Below are positions 1 to 10,400 of a DNA stretch of 64,000 nucleotides, in pieces; position 1 is the stretch's first letter, and each line of letters begins with the position of its first letter. Made by a program: the position numbers and the translations under genes. The notes beneath the pieces were generated by a model. The model did not search any database. It was given only the letters and a program-made list of their open reading frames with translations, and had not been told where the DNA came from. Origin of the DNA: Zygnema cylindricum (lineage: Eukaryota; Streptophyta; Zygnematophyceae; Zygnematales; Zygnemataceae). The stretch lies in the NCBI GenBank assembly GCA_037447655.1, contig JBBHKE010001545.1:389582-453581 (forward strand), in the 5' to 3' direction.

Positions 1-923
1 TCGCATACCCAAATTAAATGGATTAATTAATAATTACACTGAAAGAACGCGACGTGGTACGGATTGTCATATTTTGTACTTCTACCTATTTTAACTTATA
101 TGTAATGACGACGGATTCTGTACACCTAAGGGTATGGTTACATCAAACGAAAAGTGAGGTTTTAATAAAGCATTTTGTACTTTTCCGTACCATGCCGTAC
201 TATATTTTCGTGAGTTTCTTGAAAACAACATTACAGATAATAAGGGCGTGTTCCCATGTAACCGAAACTTTGATACGTTACTTTGGATTTTAGCGCAGAT
301 TTTACGGTGTACTTTTCAAAGCATAGTTCAAAAGTAGGTGACCGTACGCCCATACAATATGCCTATTGTACGCAAAACATACAATATGCCTTTAAGACCC
401 ATATTGTATTGGCCGCAAAATGAAATATAATAGGAACAGGGTTGAGTTGCACATCGATCGATAGAGAATTAAACGACATGTCTAAATTTTGAAAAAAAAT
501 CGGACAAAAAAATATATTTTCTGTGAGTTTTGAGGGACTTTTTATTTAAACCGTCAGATTTGGACGATCAGACGGTCGTTGATCAAAGTAGGCGCTTTAA
601 AAAAATCACATGAAAAGCCCATAACACAACTTACGAAAGGACAATCTGTCATATTAGCGTCTGCAATTTTGAGGGCCACACTAAATAAAGCCTCAAATTG
701 ACCAACCAGGCAGTATGGGACGATAAAAAAAAAATACCACACTGCCAAAAAAATTACCAAAACCTACGGACCAACCCCGTTGGTGGCTTTTACCCCGGAA
801 TGTCATCCTACGCCGTGTCAGTTCGCTAAAAAATTTCGTCCGGCGGCGTTCGCTGTTCTTTGATCTTACGTCAGATTCGAACGTTCGTACAGGAGAATGC
901 ACGACGCACACACATACAGTATG

Positions 924-1995
924 TGTTAAATTTGTGTATTTTCTAGGTCTGAATTTATTCTGTGTGTTTGTTATATGGTCTTGTCTAAGTCATCCATACT
1001 TGTCGTAGTCACTGGAAGACAGAGATAGCCATGGCTGCCCCCATAGTCAAAAAGAAGAAACAGGCAAAAACAGGCAGGAAAACTGATAGTTGGCCAATAT
1101 GCTGCTCTCAACCGGATTTGAACCTGGGTCTATGGTTTGCTATGTAGACGTAAGCCTTATCCAATAAGGCGTTACCGAAACGATTCACGTGACGGGTTTC
1201 AAAGATATATAAATATTAACGCAGCAGCTACTTAATAGCAGACTAACCAAAAGGAGCAATTCATGCATGTACGCGAATCTGAACCATGTAAAATATGTTT
1301 TGATCGGACGGCCGGCATTATAGCCGCCACGCGAAGTGAGCTTTTGGCGGCATACGGAGATAGCGTCACGCGGTGCCACGTGGCGCCACATTATTTGATA
1401 CCGGAAAAGATGGGACGAGGAACCATGGCTTCCGATTTGACAGGTGTCACCTTGTAGACCTTGTCGTACAATGGACGTACAATAAGTACATCGCCCATTG
1501 TACCTTCTTGTACTTTATAGTATTCCTATTGGACTAGGGTTTAGTAGTAGGTAGTCGTGAGTAGGCAGACCAAGACTTAGTGATATTTAGGTACCTCTCT
1601 CTCTAAGAGAGCTTGTAACTATAAAGGTCATCTTTGACCAGCCATAACTTAATGCTCGGGTGAGCAAATTCAGTGATTCTTTTTGCTGCGGACTCAGGGG
1701 AGTCTAAGCTACACAAGGGTGTAGTCGGGCAGAGTCTTTGCGTGCCAGGGTGGCACTTATTCAGTGGGAAAGTCAAAGTGGGGAATATTGTCCAAAACAC
1801 ATATTGAAGCTTTGCATTTTGTGGTGGAACTGAGCACACAGAAGGTCTTCTTTTCACAGGGGTGAAGGTATATTTGGGGTTTTTATTGTCAAGGGATCAT
1901 TTATTTGGGTTTATATCAATTTGGAGTCGGCACTATCTAGATAAGCTTCTTTTGGATCTGCGAATTCTGTGGGCAATGGAGCCCATAGAATTTCA
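924..1995 (+). mobile_element. Solo LTR (copia-type family of 47407-51647), + orientation
   Basis: Starts TGTTAAATTTGTGTATTTTC and ends ...AGAATTTCA, giving TG...CA boundaries, with a perfect 5-bp target duplication GTATG at 919-923 and 1996-2000. Its start is the reverse complement of the LTR end at 48583 and 51647, and it carries the same internal landmarks (AGCCATGGCT, CTGTGTGCTCAGTTCC in inverse). It lies in the opposite orientation to the other family members in this window. No internal retrotransposon sequence remains, so it is a recombinational solo LTR inserted into hAT-like copy 1. Confidence 0.85.
1101..1178 (-). other. tRNA-Arg-like segment antisense within the solo LTR
   Basis: On the minus strand the segment reads like a degenerate tRNA: a D-arm (GCCTTATTGGATAAGGC) that resembles tRNA-Arg A-boxes, a spacer of tRNA size, then a B-box/T-arm (CCAGGTTCAAATCCGG). 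The anticodon stem does not pair and no acceptor stem is clear, so it is a pseudo-tRNA, not a functional tRNA gene. The other LTR copies have a more decayed version in the corresponding place. Confidence 0.45.
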
Positions 1996-2099
1996 GTATG
2001 CCGACGTTGCGCGAGTTTTGTGCAAAGTTTTGTGCGCCTACCAAAGGCCGTCCATAAAAAAGCCTACTTTTGAACTATGTTTCAAAGTGTTCCAATATC

Positions 2100-2990
2100 A
2101 ATCATTACTTGCGCCTTCATTACTTCAAATATATGTGACAGGTGTAGACGTCTACAAAATATGCGACAGCCTACGATAGTACGAAACGAAATGTAGACGA
2201 CTACGAAACTTCCTAAAATTAGTGACGTCTACAAAAACGGCGACGGTTGTAGACATCAAGTTTTTGTGACATTGTAGATGTTTAGGGTTTTGTGACATCG
2301 CGAAGTCATGCTACCTTGTGACGTCATCAACACGTAAACTTTCCGCCATGGCTTCCCGATTTCTTTTTATTACCATTTATCATTCGATACGCCATCAAAA
2401 TGAAACCAAAAATATTATAAAAAAAAAGAAAAATATATATCTTTCATTTAATGTTATTATTGATGCATTCTATTTCGAGATGAGAGATAGAGAAGCGGTC
2501 GAATGAAAAAGATGGGGAGAGACGAGGACGTTGTAAATTTTTGCAAAGGACCTATGAATGAAAGTGGAGGTCCGAGACCCCAACGATTTTTTTTCCTTAC
2601 ATGCTTGTCATTTTTGTACGTACACGCGCGTGACGAGCATGTAAAAAATAGCGTGTACTCTTCCTCGTTCAAAAAATTTCGAAGACGTTTCACGCGTGCA
2701 ATAACTGCTTTCTATTCGTCTATGGGGTGTTATTTTGGTTAAAATCAGATCGCAATTTGATTCCAGTGCAAGTGTTAAGATGAGCTGGAAATGGGTCGCG
2801 ATGATAATAACGCCAAATTGTCGTACCTTCCAAGTTCCAAGATGACGTAAAATGTACTTGTGCTTTTGCCCATTTTTCGTACGGCGTAATATTTTCTCGT
2901 TGAAAGTCCCATTTTTTGTGAAAACGACGGAAAAAAACCCTTACTTGAACACATGGGAACACGCCCTAAGATTACGATTCTCCAGGTATC
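2100..2990 (+). repeat. Dispersed repeat with GTAGACGTCTAC motifs, copy A
   Basis: An inverted, diverged copy occurs at about 43865-44640. Shared landmarks are TGTAGACGTCTACA palindromes with GTGACGTCA-like motifs (2140-2330 versus 44450-44640), the stretch around GGAGGTCCGAGACCCC (2566-2581 versus 44195-44215 inverted), and an end near ACATGGGAACACGCCCTA (2951 versus 43870 inverted). No protein is recognised. It looks like a decayed DNA transposon; exact ends were not found. Confidence 0.6.
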
Positions 2991-3057
2991 CTGGAGAAGA
3001 CGTCGACCGTCCGATTACATTTTGGTCTTCATCTGCGAAGCAATTGCTCCATACGCC

Positions 3058-3104
3058 TCTGTATTGGTGAACCCACCTCGCCGAGGTGGGTTCAGCAATA
3101 CAGA
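3058..3104. repeat. 47-nt near-perfect hairpin
   Basis: The inner arms TGAACCCACCTCG and CGAGGTGGGTTCA are perfectly complementary around one base. Outer arms TCTGTATTG and CAATACAGA extend the stem past a single mismatch. It lies in repeat DNA with no gene nearby. Confidence 0.75.
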
Positions 3105-3159
3105 ACCAGTCAAATCGCTACACCTGGACGTCAGACACGTGCGTCGATGAAAAATGAAA

Positions 3160-3350
3160 ATTTTCACACGTCCCCAAAGTCACGTCCTTCGGACAGGGTG
3201 ACCGTAAATTTTTTACGGAAAAGAAATACGGTTTTTTCCTGAAAGTCAGCAGCATGAAGGAGATATCTGAGGTACATTGACGCGGAACACTTGTGAAGTA
3301 CACGTACGTAATAAGCAAGTATGGATTTTTATACGAAAATGGTCGGTTTC
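3160..3350 (+). repeat. Direct repeat, copy 1 of 2 (second at 5260-5450)
   Basis: The stretch with GAAAGTCAGCAG, GAAGGAGAT, CTGAGGTACATTGACG and GTACACGTACGTAATA recurs at 5260-5450 in the same orientation, where it forms part of the second hAT-like element. No coding potential is evident. Confidence 0.65.
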
Positions 3351-3653
3351 CAAATCTTTGACGATTTTATAGATTTGATCGTCGACTTACGTGGAATCAC
3401 TCAAATTAGAACACGTATGTAAAAACTTGTTTACAGGCAATACGCGATGTAACCGAGGCCTCTGTAATACAGGATTTTTGTTGTCCGTACTATTACAAAG
3501 ACCTCCTGATGTAACCATACCCTATATCAGCGTTATAGAGAAATTACAATTAAACATTTTTTTCATAATGGTATTGATACACAAATTATAATCAATGACA
3601 CTAATTTATTATTGATACTAATAATTTCTATAGTCTAATAACGATTCACGGTG

Positions 3654-3910
3654 TAGTGTTGGGTATCGGGTAAATTCATATCGCGATAATCTCGATATTT
3701 GATATATCAAATATCGATCGAGCAGACTTCTCGATATATCGTACCGGGACCAACATAAATCATCGCAATATATAATATTTTTTTTAATTTAATATTTTAT
3801 ATAATATGTTACTTTAGCCAAAAAGACAAATTGTCTGATACGCCACGTACGACGTGATTTTGGTTCCGTGACTTAAAGGTAGACGCCGCAAAATGTAACC
3901 GACGAAAAAG
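3654..3910 (+). mobile_element. Truncated hAT-like element of the TAGTGTTGGGTATCG family
   Basis: Begins TAGTGTTGGGTATCGGG, the terminus of the element at 5109-6466, and contains its CGATATATCG palindrome-rich section and the block at 3810-3905 that is the inverse of 5440-5555. The distal end is not visible. At about 3795-3835 it retains the uninterrupted sequence that in the other copy is split by the Tourist-like MITE, so it serves as a related empty site. Confidence 0.65.
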
Positions 3911-5100
3911 TACTAATTCTGTAGCACTACACGTTATTATACTATAGAAGTTATTACATTGCGAATCGTATTTAAAGTAATGAAAAAATTAGAGTACAAA
4001 AACAAAACAAAAAGTAATTAACGTTAATTTATGTGATAGAGTTGTTTCAACTATGAAGTTTACTCTAATTTATTTAAGTACTCTAATTTGGCACGCTAAT
4101 ATCCTCTACTGTAAATAAGGTATTCATACAGAATTTGGCAAAACGTACAGCTTATCGTCACTATGACGTTTGCACTACGCGGTTTGTTAAAACGCAGTTA
4201 CATGATAACGGCCTGTTTTAAATCATTATTTGTACTTTTTTACTTTATAAAGTACAATTTTGCACGGTTGGAGGTCGTCCGTACTCCACACTATTTAAAA
4301 CGAGCCTATATTATAATTAAAAACGCTAATTAAACTTTACCTTAAATAGAACAATGAAAATATTAAAATCATTTACTCTATTTCATGTGCTAGAGTCGAA
4401 ATTTCGAGCGACAGAATTAGAGTAATTTACTCTAATTACGATTCGCGGTGTAGTATCAATAATAAATTAGTGTCATTTATTCTAATTTGTGTATCGATAC
4501 CATTATGAAAAAAATGTTTAATTGTAATTTCTCTATAACGTTGATTTATGTATACAGAATCCGCCGTCATGACATATATGTTAAAATAGGTAGAAGTACA
4601 AAATTTTACAATCCGTACCACGTCGCGTCCTTTCAGTTTAATTATTAATTAATCCATAATTCTAATTTGGGTTTGCGAACGCGTTTGTCGCAAACTCGAC
4701 TCCAAGTTTATTTTAAGCGCAGTTTTGTATGCAACGACATAAGTTAACTACAATTTCCGTACGATTTTCGGTAATCAAATACAGTTTTGTACCAACAAAC
4801 ACATTCCGTACACCACACTATTCATGAAATAAGTACGGAAATCTCATTAACGCTAATTCACAAGAACCGTAATTAAAGTCACAAAAAAAATAGAAACAGT
4901 CACTGTATTTCGGGTATCAATGTCAAAATTTTGAGGCGCCGATATAGAGTACATAAGTCTAATAATGATTTACGGTGTAGTGCTTGCAGCAGTACACCGC
5001 TAATTCTTATTAGTGTTAAAAACACTAATTTTGACGCGACTTTTTTCGGCCAGAAATCATAAATTTGTGTTATTAACATTAAGATATAATTAACGTTATT
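3911..5100. other. Gene-free AT-rich DNA with TIR-family fragments
   Basis: No gene is supported. Terminal fragments of the CACTACACCG...CGGTGTAGTG repeat family are visible near 4439-4456 and 4964-5000, amid AT-rich sequence with many TTAGTGTTA/AATTAGCGTTA words typical of that family in this window. Confidence 0.5.
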
Positions 5101-5548
5101 ATGGAAAGTAGTGTTGGGTATCGAGGACAGTTTGCTAATATTCGATATATATCGAGTTTCAGGTACCCAATAGTCGATATGTCGAAAATCAAAATATCGC
5201 GATATATTTCCGATATATCGTATCGTTGACATATCGAGGCGTTAAAAAAAAAAAAAAAATCACAGGTCTCCAAAGTCACTTGCCTTCGGAAAAGGTGACC
5301 GTAAAATCTTTGCCGAAAAAAAGTACGGTTATTTCTTGAAAGTCAGCAGAGTGAAGGAGATCTCTGAGGTACATTGACGAGGTACACTTGCGAAGTACAC
5401 GTACGTAATACGCAATTACGGATTTCCATAAGAAAATGGTCGGTTTGTCGGTTACATTTTGTGGCGTCTACCTTTAAGTCACGGAACGCAAATCACGTCG
5501 TACGTCGCGTATCAGACAATTTGTCTTTATCGCTAAAATAACATATTA

Positions 5549-6305
5549 GGGTGGAATTCCATTAGAAGAAATGTGTGGTTCGTTACTGGACGCCGTACAA
5601 ATTCGTACATATCCGTACCACGCCGTACCTTTTTTTTTTTTTGTCAGACGAAAAATCGTTACTGGAAAGCTGTCGGGAGGCTCCAATGATGTAGGCGTAA
5701 TTCCTGGCCGTTGGATATGCCACTTTTTCAGATCCGCGAAGCAATCGCGCACATCATCCAGTGTCACGATAGTCTCCTCGCGAGGAGACTTGTACGATAC
5801 TAGACGTGTACCATTGGTACACGTGAAAAAGAAAAAAAATATCTGCTTTGAACAAACGATCACAGGTCTACACGTCGTATAGGCCATGTGCCTACGTCGT
5901 ACGGTCCATGTGCCGCCTGCCACGCTGGATGCAAGAGAGCCGAAATTTTTTTCGCACGCTCCGTCTGACATCCACCGACATTCAAAGTTTGCCGCGACCT
6001 TCAAAGTTTGCGCGTCTTTTTGCCATTCCGTTCCGAAATTTTGATTTCCGTTTTCAAAATCAAAAATCTGGCCGCAAACTTTACGTACGAATCATTAACT
6101 ACCTCCGGCCGTACATATATTTCGTTCTGACTTTCCGTTTGAAGATTTTATTTAAGTTTTTCAAATCTGGACTCTAACCTACGTGGCGCTAATCATAATT
6201 GAGGAAGGTTTGTTATTGGCCCGACAAAATGGAATAGTCTTCTAGTAAACGCTGCCAGTAGAATTTTCCGTACATTTACTGGGACGGCCTAATGGAATTC
6301 CACCC
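5549..6305. mobile_element. Tourist-like (PIF/Harbinger-type) MITE, 757 bp
   Basis: Perfect 17-bp terminal inverted repeats GGGTGGAATTCCATTAG are flanked by the 3-bp target duplication TTA at 5546-5548 and 6306-6308, the typical PIF/Harbinger signature. It interrupts the hAT-like element at 5109-6466; the paralogous empty site is at about 3795-3835. Inside are two perfect hairpins, at 5771-5790 and 5804-5824. Open frames on both strands cross it, but none shows a recognisable protein. Confidence 0.85.
5771..5824. repeat. Two adjacent perfect hairpins inside the MITE
   Basis: Positions 5771-5790 form a perfect 20-bp palindrome (AGTCTCCTCG and its inverse). Positions 5804-5824 form 10-bp arms ACGTGTACCA around a single base. 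The sequence just before them (GCGAAGCAATCGC) resembles the sequence before the hairpin at 3058-3104 (GCGAAGCAATTGC). Confidence 0.7.
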
Positions 6306-6722
6306 TTATATAAATATTAAATATATAAAATACTATATATCGCGATATATGTCGCGATAATTTATGTTGGTCTCGGTACGATATATCGAGGATTCTGCTC
6401 GATTGATATTCAATATATTTAATATCGAAATTATCGCGATATGAAATTACCCGATACCCAACACAAATGGAAAGTATTTTTTTAGGGTTAACCATTTTAT
6501 ATTACGATCGTCAAAATTAGTGTTATGTACGAGAAGCTCGTTTACGTACATTGCGTCGCAGTGACATCTCAATTTTACAATTTTAAAAGCGCTTCGCATG
6601 TAAATTAAATTTCAGTATCAATTAGCCGCCAGAAAGAGCGGAACATTAAGAAATATATAGCATGAAATAGCGTTAATTCTACTATAATTTACATGTTCCG
6701 TACGATTTCCAAACCTTACAAG

Positions 6723-7405
6723 CATAGTTCAAAAGTAGGTGACCGTACGCCCATACAATATGCATATTGTACGCAAAACATACAATATGCCCTTAAGACC
6801 CATATTGTATTGGCCGCAAAATGAAATAAAATAGGGACACGGTTGCGTTGCACATCGATCGATAGAGAATTAAACGACATGTCTAAATTTTGAAAAAAAA
6901 TCGGACAAAAAAATATATTTCTGTGAGTTTTGAGGGACTTTTTATTTAAACCGTCAGATTCGGAAGATCAGACGGTCGCTGATCAAAGTAGGCGATTTTA
7001 AAAAGATCACATGAAAAGCCCATAACACAACTTACGAAAGGACAATCTGTCATATTAGCGTCTTCAAATTTGAGGGCCACACTAAATAAAGCCTCAAATT
7101 GACCAACCAGGCAGTATGGGACGATAAAAAAAAAAAATACCACACTGCCAAAAAAATTACCAAAACCTACGGACCAACCCCGTTGGTGGCTTTTCTCCCG
7201 GAATGTCATCCTACGCCGTGTCAGTTCGCTAAAAAATTTCGTCCGGCGGCGTGCGCTGTACTTTGATCTTACGTCAGATTCGGACGTTCGTACAGGAGTG
7301 TGCACGACGCACACACATACAGTATGCCTACGTTGCGCGAGTTTTGTGCAAAGTTTTGTGCGCCTACCTAAGGCCTACCATAAAAAAGCCTACTTTTGAA
7401 CTATG
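6723..7405. mobile_element. hAT-like non-autonomous element, copy 2 (intact, 683 bp)
   Basis: Same CATAGTTCAAAAGTAGG ends as copy 1, with a perfect 8-bp target duplication CTTACAAG at 6715-6722 and 7406-7413. Its interior is closely similar to copy 1 throughout and shows the pre-insertion state of the site where copy 1 received its solo LTR. It encodes no recognisable transposase; minus-strand frames in both copies look fortuitous. Confidence 0.87.
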
Positions 7406-7413
7406 CTTACAAG

Positions 7414-10400
7414 TACGTATTTCGGCGAAAGCTGTCAGGATAGTACACCTGAACTTTAAATAGTACCTATGACAGCTCAGCGTAAACCCTACGAAGTCGA
7501 CACACAAATTGGCATTAAATGCCAAATTGATGTTAATGTTTTATTTTTTTTGGACACAAAATCACAAGTTAGCGTTATTAACACAAAAGTAGCGTTTACG
7601 CTAATTCTTTTTTTACACTAACAACGATTAGCGGTGTAGTACTACACCGTGAATCGTTATTAGCCGTATGTACGCTATATCGGCACCCCAAAATTTTGAC
7701 ATTGATACCTTAAATATAATAAATTACACTATTTAAGGACGTGGACCATAATCTGCCACGTCTCCTGGCACTAAATTAGAATGAATGATGCTAAATATTT
7801 CTTTACACTAATAATTTCTATACGCTAATAAGGATTCAAGGTGTAGCAGCAGTAGCTAGAAGATTTTTTTTTTTCAAAGCCTCGATATACTGGCGATACG
7901 ATATATTGGCGATATATCGCGATATTTAGCTTTTCGATAGAACGAGGCGATATATCGATTATCGGGTACCCGAAATTCAAAGAATAGAGAAATTAGGCGG
8001 TGTAACTTAAATCGTTGTTGTTCGGTATAAACTCTTCTCACGAAAGCATAAAACGTTTAATTTAAGTATGCACGATAAAACTCCATTTTAACCATTTTCC
8101 ATAAGGTAGACATGACTTATTTTTTTAAAAGTGTCAACAAAAAATAATAGTTGAATCAAAATACATTTGTGAGTTTGTTTTTTTTTTCTTTATTATTTAT
8201 CTCACAAAAATTAACCAAAATTGTTCATAAACTTTAAAATTTAATTAGAGTTTTTTTGCTTTCAACAATGAATACATTCGTAAAAAGTATGACCGCATGT
8301 TAAAGTTGCATCGTTGACTGTTTTTCTTCAAAAACCATTTTTTTGTGATTTTGGCGCAAAAAAATGGATTTTAACTTAAAAAAAAATGATATCTACTTTA
8401 TATATTACAAACATTCATAAATGTACAATGATTTCAATTAATCAAGAGCACACGTACAACCAGTACACGCAATATTAAGAGTTTAATTTTGGATCATTTA
8501 AGACAAGGTTTTAATAGGAGAGTGGCAATTGAGTTTAACTTTAAATATTCAAAAGAGAAAATCGTTTGTCCGCAACCATTAATATTTGTTTATAACTCGA
8601 TATGATTAGGTTCTCAATCGTTTTAGTGAACATTCTTATTTTTATAATTTATTTAGTGATATATAAATATAATTTGCAAAAGTTTGTCAATCGACTAACT
8701 GTTGTTTTTGAAAAGTTAGTTTCGTGCGAACACATCGTTTCGTGCGTACGCGATGTTTCGTGCGTACGCATTTACGCGATATATTGTGGAGGTTCGAAAG
8801 GATTTATGGATTGGGGAATTAAATGTACACATAAAATTAATGGAGTAATTGAGTGGCGCGAAATGTGAGAGGAAATGGACGGCGGATCGCGAAGAAATCC
8901 GACGTGTGATAATCGACGAAGATAAAATGGTACGTCGCACGTACGAAACATAATGCGACAGATGAAATTTATTACATAGGACGCCGCCGGTACGGAGCGT
9001 CGTATTTGACAGGTGTACTTTAAGTTGTCGCTTATTGCGACATGCATTTATCGAAAATTACGTGTACCTTAAATGCGACAAGGCGCATTTATGACGAAGT
9101 ACGTGATTTCGGTACGGACAGGATTTGGATCGTACGAATTGATTTAGGCAAGTTGTTCGAGGTACACGTGGAGGGCGGACGACGTCCGCCGATATTTTTT
9201 AAGGGACCACATTGTTTTTATGACACATTATCTAGTGGACCGTACATATGCGATGTCGGTTCACTACGTGGACTTATCGACAAGTGACTAAGCAAGTTGT
9301 CACTTATGAAACGGATTTTTGGATGCGTCGGTGTAAATATTTGAAGCATCAATGTTTTGTCTTATTTGAATTAATGATTTAGTGTTGATTAAAATAGTTA
9401 TAATTTACGTGATTAATGAGGATATCGACACTTTAATTTATGTGTCGTATTTGCAGACAAGTGTACGCTTACGATTGCTTGACTTTCAGGTGTATGCTTA
9501 CGATTAGTTTGATTTAATGACAGTTACGTAATTTACGTTGGTTATTTTGACACTTAGTGATTTGTTAACAGCTCACAAGTGTATATATAGATTTGAGCTT
9601 CATTAGAATAAATAATCAATGCTGGTTAGTAAAGTGGGGACCGAAGATGTAAACTTTTAGGGTTGCCGATTAGGTCATGCATTTAGGTAAATGTGTTTAT
9701 TGGTATACTTTTCTTTATTTAATGTTTATGTGAGATTGCACTATTTTTGTTATTATTTAGTTTATGTTATTTTATATATGTTTGATATGCATTATTTATG
9801 CATTTGTCCTAGGGTTTGTTTATGTCGATTATTCCATCAAACCTTAGATGTTGTCATAGGGTTTATTTATGTTTATTATTCCATGAAACCCTAAATGTTG
9901 TTTGTTGCGTCTGTGTACGCATATGGAGGATGCATTTCATATGATTGTTCGTCGACCTATTTTTGCTTAGCTTCTTGCATGATAGTTTGGGTTGCTTCTG
10001 CGGTCTATTTTAGACCAAAGAACAACACTAACTACCTAGTATAATTATACAATATTAAGTAATAATCGAGTCTATTATGTTGAAGAAAAAAATGTATAAC
10101 ATAGGTCGAAACTGTATAAAATTTGCAGTGACAAAATTTGGTGTAACAATATATATTGATTTCGCAATAAAACAATATTGTTTAGCCCTTAATCGATTTG
10201 TAAAAACTAAAAGATATAAGAAATATTTCCACTAGGCTTTTATATGTATAACTTAATTGCGCACTTAAAGTTATTTGCAAACACCACCCTGTATATTTAA
10301 TAATAATTAAAAGGATCACCTATTATGGTGGCACACAATGTACGGATAATTAAGCCAGTTCACGGATTCCGATGATCATTGCCTGATTCTACGTAGGGTT

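Larger units (their letters stand above)
322..2079. mobile_element. hAT-like non-autonomous element, copy 1 (split by a solo LTR)
   Basis: Begins CATAGTTCAAAAGTAGG and ends with its inverse, CCTACTTTTGAACTATG. A perfect 8-bp target duplication, TTTCAAAG, sits at 314-321 and 2080-2087, which with the CA...TG ends fits the hAT superfamily. Removing the LTR insertion (924-1995 plus its 5-bp duplication) leaves about 681 bp, matching the intact 683-bp copy at 6723-7405. No transposase is encoded; the open frames inside are shared with copy 2 but resemble nothing known. Confidence 0.85.
7..4672. repeat. Inverted repeat pair bounding a transposon nest
   Basis: Positions 7-124 and 4550-4672 are near-identical in inverted orientation (shared core ACCCAAATTA ... 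GGATTAATTAATAATTA ... CGCGACGTGGTACGGATTG). They could be long terminal inverted repeats of one foldback-like element or two inverted copies of a dispersed repeat. The interval contains the hAT-like copy at 322-2079 and other repeat fragments. A further inverted copy of the adjoining sequence (about 4460-4540) lies at 3530-3605. Short open frames inside both arms are mirror images and are not taken as genes. Confidence 0.6.
5109..6466. mobile_element. hAT-like element with nested Tourist-like MITE
   Basis: Ends TAGTGTTGGGTATCG and CGATACCCAACACAA are inverted repeats with one mismatch in 15, and the first bases fit the hAT consensus YARNG. A perfect 8-bp target duplication ATGGAAAG flanks it at 5101-5108 and 6467-6474. 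Removing the nested MITE leaves about 600 bp. The body is rich in CGATATATCG palindromes. No transposase is encoded. Confidence 0.85.

Noticed and set aside
693-7314. Minus-strand frames shared by two copies (693-911 and 6946-7314)
   Set aside because: Similarity is explained by the two hAT-like MITE copies; one is broken and neither resembles a transposase.
9810-9895. AAACCCTA/TAGGGTTT words as an interstitial telomere
   Set aside because: Motifs occur singly at the ends of 46-bp units in inverted pairs, not as a head-to-tail array.
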